Origin: Platycnemis pennipes | Taxonomy: Eukaryota > Arthropoda > Insecta > Odonata > Platycnemididae | DNA: 64,000 nucleotides | Direction: 5' to 3' | Assembly: GCA_933228895.1 (NCBI GenBank) | Contig: OW121848.1 | Span: 141,192,615-141,256,614, forward strand | Part shown: positions 1 through 10,558 of the stretch, piece after piece | Layout: each line of letters starts with the position of its first letter | Position numbering within the stretch: position 1 is the first letter of the stretch | The notes under the pieces: generated by a model | What the model was told of the DNA's origin: nothing | What the model saw: only the letters and a program-made list of their open reading frames with translations | Database searches by the model: none | Position numbers and translations under genes: made by a program

Positions 1-564
1 TCGATCGAGCGACAATTTTCACTGCTTTACTCATCTGCCCTCTCTCCTCTTCTTACACCCCTCAGAAAAGGTAAAAAGGTAACCTCAGAAAACCTCAAAA
101 CCCCTCTTGCCCTCACTCACTCCTCTCTTTCCCTACGACCCCGCTCTCTTCCCTTCTCCCACATCCCATATTTTTCTCCCCGCACCGCACATGTCCCTTT
201 CCCCTTGTGACTTAATGTATTTCTCATACGTGCGTCGAAAGGTTTTACGTTTCCGTCTAATACTTACCAACGTTTTATCTCCCGCGATCCATTCTCATCG
301 CTCGCTGTGATTCGTAAATGAAGTAAGACGATGCCATTAACCTTTTTTCATACATAGCGTCAAAAGGTCTCTGGTCCATTTTATATGTAATTTAAAATGT
401 TTGAGTTACATTCTCGGTTTTTCAGTGTCCAATGAAAATCAGTGGTCACGAGACGTATTTTGATCCAGAGAAATTGATATGGACAGTCAGGACGAATAGC
501 AACTAATATTGTAACATAAATATGCATTAATCTCCTTATGTTTGTTGTATTGGGTATTGAAGTC
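1..564. other. Non-coding stretch, no feature recognised
   Basis: The first 300 bases are C/T-rich on the plus strand and open in one frame for 67 codons, which I attribute to composition. The rest is ordinary AT-rich sequence. I see no exon, RNA gene or repeat boundary here. Confidence 0.6.
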
Positions 565-565
565 G

Positions 566-682
566 GAGCCGGCCGCTGTTGCCGGATTGGTAACGCGCCT
601 GTCTTGCAAAGTGAAGGTTGAGCAGGTTAGAGTCCAAACTTGGACATAGATGAATTAGGGTGAGCCTCAAATTGGCTTAAGT
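566..682 (+). repeat. tRNA-derived SINE head (decayed)
   Basis: A pol III promoter-like pair is visible. An A-box-like stretch (TTGCCGGATTGG, about 579-590) is followed by a block resembling an anticodon arm (CGCGCCTGTCTTGCAAAG) and a B-box-like GGTTAGAGTCC at 625-635, one base from the canonical GGTTCGAGTCC. Spacing of about 45 bp fits a tRNA-derived SINE. It is not a working tRNA: the acceptor stem is not closed. The body runs straight into the hairpin at 683-811, so head and hairpin may be one element. The family is not recognised. Confidence 0.55.
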
Positions 683-811
683 GAAAATGTGAAAACGAAG
701 ACAGGAATAACCGAATGCCAATAAAAGTGGGGAAATTATATCTCCACTTTTTAGTTAGTTAATTTCCTTATTTCAATTGGCATTCGGATATTCCTGTCTT
801 TGCACATTTTC
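683..811. repeat. Long hairpin repeat, copy 1
   Basis: An imperfect inverted repeat: arm 683-722 pairs with 776-811, with one mismatch and a small indel over the inner 30 bp (GAATGCCAAT against ATTGGCATTC). A second nested stem (AAAAGTGG with CCACTTTT) lies in the loop. A related hairpin with the same lead-in, GGCTTA..TGAAAATGT, occurs at about 43310-43401, so this is a dispersed family. It could be a small foldback element or a structured SINE tail. Confidence 0.7.
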
Positions 812-3800
812 AAAATTGGGCATGGTGATGTTTTGGTTCCTGGATAAAGTTAGATTAAACGCCGAGGTATAGCGTAAGCAGTTAGAGAACCTTAAAATCT
901 AATTTGAAGTCCGTGTCATACGAAAGTCACATTATTTTTAATTCATCAAGTGATTGTAAAACTAAACTTTTGTCCTTTTACCTCTTTAGTTGACCGTGGA
1001 CGAGTAAGATAGACACGTTTTTATTGTCTCGTGGATATTATTAGGAGTCTCATTAAGGAAAATCTAAGTTATGCTGCGATGACACAAAGTAGTACTTTGA
1101 CAATACGGACTCCCATTTTTTATTTAGTTTTATCTTTTTTGATTTGATAGATTTTCCGTCATTTGCGCTGCTTTTCTATGCCGATGTAGTGTAAGTTTGA
1201 GTTTCTGAACCGTAACCGAAGTACATCCCCATTCCTTCCTCCTGTCTCTCGGATTGTTAATGATATAGCGGCAGGTATCTTTCGGAGAGGTATGAAATCT
1301 TCGGGCTGCTATATGAGAGAGGAAACTGAGGAAATTGAGAAGGGAGGAGGAACGCGTAGGTTTTTGCATTCATAAGAAAAATAGAAGCAATGCATAAAAC
1401 GTTGCCTATGCACACTATTCATAACGCGCTGCTGCGCGTCTCTGGGCTTTAGTGTCATCATCTTTTGCAGTAATTCTTATTTACGACAATATTGAGGTAG
1501 GAGATAGGAAATGTGCACGGCAACTGTGTGACGGAGCTAGTAAATTGGAAATATTGAAGGCTGCTATTGGAGATAGAGTGGTGAGTAATCGAGGAAGGTG
1601 GAGGAAAAAGGCAATCTGGTTGATCTAAAGAGGATTGGAAATGATCTGAAGAAAGATATAATGTAAAGGGGGAGCCGTTTGGAAAAATACGTTTGGAGAA
1701 ATGCATGGAGTAGGGATCCTACACTCAAACTTAAACTAAACAGTAAGAAACTCATAATAAATTTTACATCTATGATGTCTTGCGCACATCTTGATTTTGA
1801 AGAGCTTTATTGTGGGGTTTAGTGCTTCAATTTATTTTTAAACATTCCATTTCGCGAAGCTGAAATACTTACTTTAAAAGCCTGCTACCCAATCTTCCCG
1901 GTAGGATCTTATAAACTATGAGCCTATTTCTGCACAGTTCACTTGAATGAAAATGCCTTCGGTTGATGGAAAGAAGTAGATTCTTAAATAGCTTCTATGA
2001 TACCACTTTTATCTAGGACGTCTATGATGCACTTGCTCATATTAGACGCACTGCTCCAGGCTAATGGTTGGATTTACGCTGCTGGATGGATTTCGAGGAG
2101 TATCACTGCATGGCCTACTCGCTCTCATAATCTCATTTCCGAGAGCTCTTTCACCCAGGGGCTCTGGAAGCAGTTTGCTTGTGCCTCCTGAGTTCATTGT
2201 GGGCAAATGTACTCGATTACCCGTTGTCTGTCTCACCGACCAAAATTTACGATCGCGGCCGTTTGCCATGGAACGCGGCTCAAGTGAAAACATTTTTTAT
2301 CGAGTCACTGTCCACTGACAGTAGTATCCACGTCAGTAACTCGCCGGCCTGGCAATACAAAGAAAACGGTTTCAAACCCTGTCTCGGGTGTTGTTGTCAG
2401 GTTTATCGTCATATATATTGTCGGTTAGATCGTACAACCCATGGTCCCTTAATATAAAGTGACCGTGGTGCTACCTTTAACCCCAGTAGTTGAAGTACTT
2501 AAAAACCTATGCTTATTTAGCTACTATCTCTATGAGCACTCCTTTGAGTATGTTTAATTTATGAGTTGAACTAATTTTTATTACAATGAAAGAGGTCATA
2601 GTACTCAATTGCGTTGATAGAATTTGGTTTTCAAAAGCCCGGCTGCTGCGGTTTGCGAAGCTATACTTAAAAGCTAACCTATCTAATCTTTAATCCCATC
2701 TGACCATTGCATCCTGGAACTAATGTGCATTCATTGCATTTTAAGATGTAATTGGAATACTTGCAATGCTTCTCGAATTATTTTTGTAACACCGCATATT
2801 TCCGGCAATGCAGCATGATAATTGATCCGTTCAAATTTTACGCTAACGTATCTGCCATAAGTAGTAGTTAATTAGTCTGCGCTTAAAAAAGCAAATGCCA
2901 TCAGTGGAGAGGCAGTCATCATAAATTCAAAAGATTGATATTGTCTATCGTCTTTTCTATTGTGCTTTCTCGCAGTTTTCAGGCATATCGGCTTCCGTAT
3001 TTATTTCACATACGCAGATTGGTGCTGTGTGCTAGTTCTTCCCAAATTTGCTCTGCGACATGGTAGTAGCTTGAAAACAAAATATTTCATATAATAGTGC
3101 TTTTTAGTATTCAATCTATAATCCTGGGGTGAATCATCTGTGAGTTACAATGTTTTGCCGTTATTTTTTCCATTTTATCTAAAAATGATATTCTGTAAAA
3201 CTTGACGGAAATATTAGAGCACCGAGATATTTTTAACGGGCTAATTCACTCACTCGGGAAAACTTTTGGAGGTGTCTCGTGTTTTGGGTTATCCAAGTAC
3301 ATATTTTGAATAGATTTATATTCAGCCAAAATTATGAGGTAATTTTAATGGCGACAGTTTATTTTCATTTTCTAGGTGCTGCTCTAGCATAATAGATACA
3401 ATTGCTGTATGCATATTGTGACCGTTAATACAGGTCTTAACTTAGTAAGGTGGTTTTATTTGTTACTACTATGTTTTAGTATGATTATGCCGAGAAATTT
3501 AGTCTTCATTGCATTCATGGTTGCGATGTGATTTTATTCTTGAGGTTCATGCTCGTGATTATTATCCACTCTTTGTCCTATGACCATTTGTATAGTCCAG
3601 GACGTGGCTTTCTGAGCAAATAGTTGACGGATGACTTCATTTTCCACTAATTTTGTATCATTCATCGTGATACCACTAAATTCACTGCATTTTGCAAGTC
3701 ATGCAATTTGCTGCGTACGTGAAAAAAATTTCAAAACGTGTAATTTTTAACACGGTTATTATTTATGTGATGAAATTATAGCGTAAATATCCCCTTTGTC

Positions 3801-5308
3801 TTCAACGTGATTTTCGATCTCACATACAGACGCTTTCGTCACTTAGAACTAAGGTTCTACCCTTTCAAACGTGAGCTTAATGCTGCGCTCTCCAAAGAAG
3901 ACATTAAGATTGATTGCAAGTGCTCAAGCAAGACAATTCCTCCGGTAGTTAATTGGACCGTCGTTTATTGCATGCTTTTTGCAATTCCAGCGCAGTGATT
4001 AAGCGTCTCCGTTCTTGACTTTTCCAAATCCCCTCCCTTTCCATGTTTTTGCCTTCAGCACTGCATATATGTCCTCAGTCGTAGGCGGAACTCCAAATGG
4101 CTCATAGCTCTCCATTCAAGCTCTTCATTTCCGTTCCCCGTCGTTCGTTTTTCTCTTGCATTTACGCGCCCTCGCTTCTATAAAGTACTCCTTCGTGGTC
4201 TGCTGTGTGGTGGGAGGTCCCATTTTATGGTGGCTTCCGTTCATTGGAGATTTTTTTTCTTTCTCCTTTTTTCTTTTTCCTGTGGAACATTCCTCCGTGC
4301 TTCACCCGTTTGCAGCCTTACTTTTTGTGACACAGATGTACACGCCTCGCGTGGCTTACTTTTCCGGTATTATCCCAGTTGTTTGCGCTGTCCCTCAAAA
4401 TTTTTTCGGCTTCCTTTCTTCACCTCCCTTTCTCTTCCACTCTGAATCCAAACGCTCTCTGTTTATCAAGAATTACGCGCGCACGATCGTCTGCAGTGCA
4501 GTTCCCGCAGTTTATTTCAGAGTCGTATGAATTCACGCACGCCGTATATTGGGGACTTGAGTTAACTATGAGGCGGACTATGAAAATCAACATGCCTGAC
4601 TATTAAGTTGCAAAATATGTTCAATCTTACAACATATTTGAATATATATTATCAATTTGTCTATCGAAGAAGCACGACACGATACTCGAGAAGAAACAAG
4701 AGAATTTATGTATTATCTTAGTGCTCATAATTCATTCACTTCACATCAGCAGTTCCGTGGTTGGCATGCCTGACGCAACCAAAATTTGGCATCGTACCCG
4801 TAATTAATGTTTCCAAGCGTGGCTATTTTCGATTGTCAAGAGTCCATCCGCTTCTAAATTATGGCCTTTGACTTAGCCTTGCAGCGAAGAAATTTCACCC
4901 ATATATTTTATCCCCCATTATCAGAGTTTGGGGGAACCTTGCTGAGGGATGCTAATCGGTACTTTTTTGCTCACTCTTGGAAATTTAATTGGTCTCATCC
5001 ATCACATAATCCATTGCAAATACCTTCTCGTTCCAAAGCATTTTGAATTTCGCTAGCAGCATTATTTACTCATTACTCCACTTTTTTGTTTTGTTCATTC
5101 ATCTGTTACCTTGTGCCTTCTAGTCACAGTTATTGACTGTAAACGGTAAATTATATTTACACATAATATTTTAAAGGTGAATTAGTGTTTTTAGCGAAGT
5201 TTTAGCATCGTATTCCTTCATTTAAATACTGTATTCCATTACTTTGATCCAAAAATAAAATGGGAATGTTCATTTCGGCAAAGTGGCGAGTTACGGATTA
5301 GCAAAGTC
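812..5308. other. Long AT-rich non-coding stretch
   Basis: No exon or mobile element could be recognised. At 1997-2457 three plus-strand frames and one minus frame overlap in a patch of near 50% GC. None resembles a known family and they read through one another, so I treat them as chance. From about 4010 to 4540 the plus strand is pyrimidine-rich and opens a 124-codon frame of hydrophobic, aromatic residues, again explained by composition. Confidence 0.5.
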
Positions 5309-5659
5309 ATCGTGTATAGTTTAATCAGAAAAACACTTGGTTATAATTCCACACTTTATTTTAGGAAGACTACCCGGGTTTCAGCATGTCATGCCATCTT
5401 CAGGTACAAATGGATGGGTGACTTACACTGACAACTTGAAAAATAGGTACGCCTTGTCTGCTAAACTAGCACTTTTAATATATATAAGTAAGCCACCCAT
5501 CCATTTGTACCTGAAAATGGCATGAAATGCTGAAACCCGGGTAGTCTTCCTGAAATAAAGTGTGGAATTATAACCAAGTGTTTTTCTGATTAATTAAATA
5601 TGAAGCAGTTCCACCGAGTAACGCCGGAGACAGTGTATTATATTAATCGTGTATAGTTT
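5309..5659. mobile_element. Foldback insertion, Penelope-like terminus suspected, 14-bp TSD
   Basis: The direct repeat ATCGTGTATAGTTT stands at 5309-5322 and 5646-5659 and is read as a target-site duplication around a 323-bp insert. Inside, arms 5321-5426 and 5488-5593 (106 bp each) are inverted copies with about four mismatches around a 61-bp loop. The right end carries an extra 52 bp outside the palindrome. Variable-length TSDs and inverted terminal pieces are typical of Penelope-like retroelements, and motifs such as GGGTTTCAGCAT..CATGCCAT..TTCAGG resemble their untranslated ends, but there is no coding part to prove it. A non-PLE foldback element is the alternative. High arm identity and an intact TSD mean it is young. 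Confidence 0.75.
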
Positions 5660-5959
5660 TGTACAACGGAAGTGCATCAGCGAAATGGGGAATGAATTAA
5701 ACTAAAATCTGGTATTTTATTGCAGTTATTGGATATTTATTCCTCTGCAGCCTCTGTTGCGGGTTAAATGGGAGAGTGGGATCGGAAATCTGAACTATAA
5801 AGGCCAGTATCGGACGAAACATGAGCTCAGGGACAAGGCTGTTATTTTGAGGTGGATCTTCGTCGGTCAAAGCTGGGTGACGGGTATTTCGTGTGCCATT
5901 CGATCGCTGTTGCGACACGCACCATTTGTTCAAGTGTGCCCCTTCTATACAAGGGAAGA
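5660..5959. other. Non-coding, with an acceptor-like site
   Basis: The site TTATTCCTCTGCAG ending at 5750 looks like a 3' splice site (pyrimidine tract plus CAG). The frame behind it stays open to 6602 without an ATG. See the next entry. Confidence 0.3.
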
Positions 5960-6602
5960 AAGAAGGTGCCCGATAGGTCCCACGCCCTCTCCCTCTGGAA
6001 TTTTCCCTCTTAAGGACCCCCCTCCCACCGCCGCTCCGCCCAGCCCCTCATCTTCTGGGCGTCTTCCCGCGATTACCATCTCTCCCCCCTCCGGCCATCT
6101 CCCCTCCCGTCTCCTCCTCTTTGATTCGCCGCTCCTTCGGGGGGCCACATTACCCCAACCCTCTCCTAGCCAAACCCCCTCATCGCAGAAGCTATTTCGC
6201 ACCCCAGCGGCTTTCCCGGTCATCCACCGTGCCATATTCCTGCTGCCCTCGTTCCAGCCCCTCCCTCACCTGCTTTTCCTTAACGCCCCCCTCCTCGGGA
6301 CGCTCCGCATTTGCCCTCCCCCGCCTCCCCAACTCGCCGGAGGAGGGCGGGTCGTGAAGGCGGAGTGGGCGGACGAAGTTTTTAGCGAGAGAGAGCGGGA
6401 GGGAGAGGAGGAAGCCTTCTTCTTGGTCGCATTCGCCCGCCCGTTCCCTCCTCGTGCCCTCCTCCGCTCCTTCTTCTCCGGCGTGCTCAGAAGCAGCGGT
6501 ATCGCCTTGCCTCGATTGCCGCTTCTCGCGCCCTCTCCGGATCGAATTGGGAAGCGGAGAGGATCTCTCGGGGTCCTCATCCACTCTGCGATCGTTATCT
6601 GA
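5757..6602 (+). other. Longest open frame, 281 codons; doubtful exon
   Basis: This is the longest stop-free frame in the window. It has no ATG near its start (it opens at a TTG behind the acceptor-like site at 5750) and ends in TGA at 6602. Residues 1 to about 75 are mixed. From about 75 on it is proline/serine-rich (PPP, PSPSS, SPP runs), then Arg/Glu-rich and Phe/Pro/Arg-rich, following the base composition of the island. Two overlapping minus-strand frames of 153 and 140 codons are open over the same bases, which argues that composition, not selection, keeps it open. No domain is recognised. A spliced exon or untranslated region of a host gene cannot be excluded. Confidence 0.15.
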
Positions 6603-6650
6603 CCGTGGCGAGGAGGCAAGATCGGAGTTGAAGAGGAAGCCGATGTTTCG
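5960..6650. other. GC-rich, CpG-dense island with strand switches
   Basis: The plus strand is pyrimidine-rich to about 6345, purine-rich at 6345-6420, then pyrimidine-rich to about 6540. CpG is frequent, unlike the flanks. It could be an unmethylated regulatory island or a low-complexity region. No core promoter element stands out. Confidence 0.55.
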
Positions 6651-6659
6651 CATCCCGAG

Positions 6660-9355
6660 TAAACATTAGGACGGGAGGAGGGATCCATATGTCATCGCTT
6701 TAATCTCGACTAATGCCGCTATTTTTCACGGTTGGGTCGGAGCCTTGATCTTCATGTTTATTTGGTAGGGAAATCCTTGGGAGAAGACGCTCTGGCAAAG
6801 AGTTGCTCCATAACTCAGTGATTATTTTTTTGAATCTCGCAGCCGGAATAAGAGGTCATGATGCATTGAATTGAAAGAGAATATTACATGGAATAATCAT
6901 TCGCAAATAATTGAACAGCAATGCTGGGAATGGTTATTCAACCTGCTTTTATTAAGAGTGTCTAGTGAGAGTTAAAAATTCTCTTCTTTCAAAAACTCTT
7001 TCAAAAATATCGAGGATATTTTTTGTCATTTTGTCCATTCATAGCTTGGCACTTATCATGTATTCTTATTTTAATTATATTAGCACTCCATTCGGAGAAG
7101 GCATTTTTAGAATAAGAAAATGAGGACCAATACAACCCGATGCGTTTGTATACAAACAAAAAAAATTAATTTCAGTTGATCGGTATTTTTATGACTAGAG
7201 AATATACAGGTGTATACAAAATGTCGTATAGCAGTTTCTCTTGTTTCCTTGAAATCCAATAGCCGCTCTTCTGAAGGTGATTTAAAGAATATTAATGTAT
7301 AAACCTGTTTAATATTTTTATTGTACGTCATATTGCTGATATAATAAATGCAGATTCGGAAAGATGGTGCAAAATCATATCTTTATTATGATTCTGGTGT
7401 ACTTTCCAGAATAGAGAAAATAGGTACAAGACAGTCATTTTGCTGACCGGTATTCGACTATCACAAGGTGTGAACTCAAATATGCCATTATTCTGGTAAC
7501 TGAACCATCTGCGTCAAATATTTGAGTAGCGTCGTCCGTTTTCTATTTATTTTTGAAAACATCTTTAATTTAAATTCGAGCTCAACTTTTTTATTCAACT
7601 CTTGGGATGGAATATTATTAAACTAAACGAAGCTCCATTATTAAACTGAAGAATATAATTCCCTCATTTTAATTGAAGATTGATTAATATAAGTATCAGT
7701 TTCTCAGTATATTTGAATTGTAGTTACCCCTAAGAGATCCATCAAGATCCACCATTCCTTTTGTCATATCTCTCGCATTGAAACCGACTTAACATTTAAT
7801 AGCAACTGAATAAGAAAATAATAAACTTTTTCCTTATTTAGTGATCGTGGATTTTATTTCTTGAAGATAAGCTTGAAACAATAGAGTTCCTTTAATATCA
7901 AGTTTACTACTCTTCCATTCCATAGAATCACACGGAAGAAAAGTACTATGGAGAATATTACACAGTGTTACCAATGAAAATATTAGATTATGACGAATAT
8001 CACTGGAAGTAAATATTTTCCCTGCTCCTAAATTTATGGTGAGCTTCGCACAACAAAAATGAAACTGTAAATAAGAATAAACGTGACATACCGTGTATTT
8101 TACGTCTTCATTAAAGTTTAAAATTAAACTCTAATCTATTTGCGTATATTTATTCGGATGAATATAATCGTAACGTTTTACTTTATAATCAAAAGACATT
8201 GCTGGAAGAATATAATGGTAATTATTATCCATCGAGATTAGGGTGTGAAAATTGAGGAAATTAATTCTAGGAGAATTCCCAAAGCTTTCATTCAGGTCTC
8301 ATTCGAGGTCATTTTAGGTCTATCTGGGGTACTTAAGCATCTCCTACCCGCGAAAATATAGAAATGCGGTCGCTAAAATGGCCTGTCTCACGAGCCGAAA
8401 ATGGTTTAGCATAGCTTTCTGAATTCTCTCAACTTTATTGTTTTATCTAACACATGATAGAAAATTTTAAGTAGTAAACCTTGTTCAGCATATTCAAGTA
8501 GCTTATCAGGTCATTTTCAAAGTTTTTTCTCACAGTTACTGATTTTTGTAAGCGTTTCGAATATTTTGGACAAGATGTCATTGAAAAATATGTCTTATTG
8601 TTGAATAATGCTGCGCTTCTTTCTGCAAACACTTCACGTTTCTTCAAACAGATATCTATATATATTTTTGCACAAATTTACGAAACCAAAGTTTTCCCCG
8701 TCGACTCCTGTTTGATCGTAAAACAATGACTATAAGACTTAGTCTTTTACTTTTGCTGGTTTTTACCTGTACTGTGGTGCTGTCTTTGTGATCGAAATTC
8801 CATTTTTGCTCGGAGTTGAATTTTCTGTAAAACTTTCACTATTTTTCTTTTTCGAGATTTAGACTTTTGCATTTTTTTGTTAGCTGAATATGAAGGACAA
8901 CAAATATTTCATTAGGATATACTGTCCACTCATTCACGGTGAAACTTAATTAAATCGTGCCTTTTCTCATTACTGAAAAATGCCCACTCGCATACCAGTA
9001 TGAGCACATTAATTTGAAGTCGACGAAAACTTTTACTCCTTTCAAAAACTCCCAAAGTAGCTTAATATTCCACAACAGCAGATTTCTGTTAATTTATTTT
9101 TCCTTGCCGTATTCTATTCCACGTTTAGGTCTATTCATCACTTCCCCTCAGAGCCTATTTTTTTCAATTTTCTCTCGCTTAAACTTTCTCATTCAACGTA
9201 TATTCCAACCGGAAGCTCTGTGGTGGTGCATTATGGTACATGGAGGTACGCTGTTGACTCATGGACAGCTTTCTAAATAGGCTTTGTATATGTATAAGTG
9301 TGTACGTACGTGTGTTTGTTCATGCCTACATGTTTCGGTATTCATTTTCCTACTA
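6660..9355. other. AT-rich non-coding stretch, nothing recognised
   Basis: I see no repeat boundary, RNA gene or plausible exon. Short open frames (up to 107 codons at 8957-9280) have no recognisable domain. Confidence 0.6.
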
Positions 9356-10520
9356 TTATATTTTCCACATCCGAGCGCCCGTCCTCTCTCGCCTTCCATT
9401 CGCTCGCCTCCCGCGTTCATCTAATTTCCCAACCTCCATCTTCCTCGTCTTATCTCCTTCCATTCGCTCCTCTTCCCTCACTCTCCTCAGACTCCGCCCT
9501 TCTCTTAAGCTTCGCTCCTCCCCTGGGCTCCCCCTCACTCCTCTGCCCCCTTCCCTCATCCCTCCTCCTCCACCCCCCCTCACCCTCACACCGCCCCCCC
9601 CTTCTCCTTCCTTCCCCATCTTCCCATCCTCCCGCTCCGACGAGACTGCTTTTGCCTCTTTACTTTTTACAAAACTCTCCTTCTGCCTTTTCTACTCCGG
9701 AATTTTCTTATCCCATTAAATCTCGCTGCCATTCAAGTTCAGCCATTCGTTTCATACCTAATTTCCCGTCTCACTTGTTTCCTTCATTCTTTATTTTTTT
9801 CGCAGAAGGAAATCTCATAATTTCTCTCCTCCGCAATAGTCCGAGTGCCACTCGGCGTCTCGAGATTAAGGTTTATGGCTCGTATCGAGGAAGCAAGTAG
9901 TCTTTCAAAACCTCCCTCCGGGGATCCGGGGTGGGACTGTAGTGGGTGGGGGAATACATACCATCGGGTGGTGAATATCCTCTCCTTTGGGTTCAATTTT
10001 GACCATTATTTCCTCTCAGGTAAGTCTATTTAATGACTGCGGCGCGCGAGCGATGGGGATCGCGCGAAATCAAAGGCGCCCACCGGGTCTTATTTGTAAA
10101 ACGCAGTGCTCCGTTCACTTATTTGAATCGGGCGCGGGGAAGTGTATTTGCCTGCCTTTTTTTTTAAATGGGTTTGTGGAGGAGAAATTTCGGACGTGTG
10201 CTCCGTCGGCGCTGCTCCCGTTCGGCACTGTTTTCCTCGGCGTTGCGTCAGAAAACGTTTGTGGGAAAAGTCCCGGCGGCAAACAAAAGATTTAGTGGGT
10301 GCGGAATCGTCCTCGTAAATGGAACTGGGATAAAGCTATCGCCGCCGTCCCCGGGGGAGTATATTTCGCCGCGCGAAAATAAGTGCGTGTGCGCCTCGAC
10401 TGCTGACAGTCGCGGTATTCATCGATTTAGTGCCCATCGAGTAATCCCACGGCTCGACCTATCCCGCGCCGAACTCCATTCCTCCCTCCGTCGCTCTTCC
10501 CTTTCTTCCTCTCTCCGCCG
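9356..10520. other. Pyrimidine-rich GC island, left half of a split island
   Basis: From 9360 to 9640 the plus strand is nearly all C and T (CCTCC, CCCCCC runs), giving open frames of 152 and 200 codons rich in Pro, Ser and Leu with no domain. After a mixed stretch the CpG-dense part resumes at about 10040 and ends as a pyrimidine tract exactly at 10520, where the Transib-like element begins. The tract continues on the far side at 13670, so both halves were once contiguous. Confidence 0.65.
9996..10025 (+). promoter_or_regulatory. Candidate recursive (zero-length exon) splice site
   Basis: A pyrimidine-rich run ending TTTCCTCTCAG (CAG at 10017-10019) is directly followed by GTAAGT (10020-10025). 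A fused 3' and 5' splice site of this kind is the signature of recursive splicing known from long insect introns. It is the only strong match I noticed in the window. One such match in 64 kb can arise by chance. Confidence 0.3.
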
Positions 10521-10558
10521 CACAGTGGGGCCGATTGCCGAAAAGATGGCCAAAATAG
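10521..10558 (+). repeat. Left Transib-like terminus (RSS-like)
   Basis: Heptamer CACAGTG at 10521-10527, spacer of 22 bp, nonamer-like CCAAAATAG at 10550-10558. The heptamer is identical to the vertebrate RSS consensus; the nonamer matches ACAAAAACC at 5 of 9 positions. Confidence 0.7.

Noticed and set aside
5757..6602. A 281-residue protein-coding gene
   Set aside because: No ATG, proline/serine low complexity that follows base composition, and two long frames on the opposite strand over the same bases.
9261..9900. Overlapping Ser/Pro-rich frames of 152 and 200 codons
   Set aside because: Three frames are open over one C/T tract, which is expected from composition alone.
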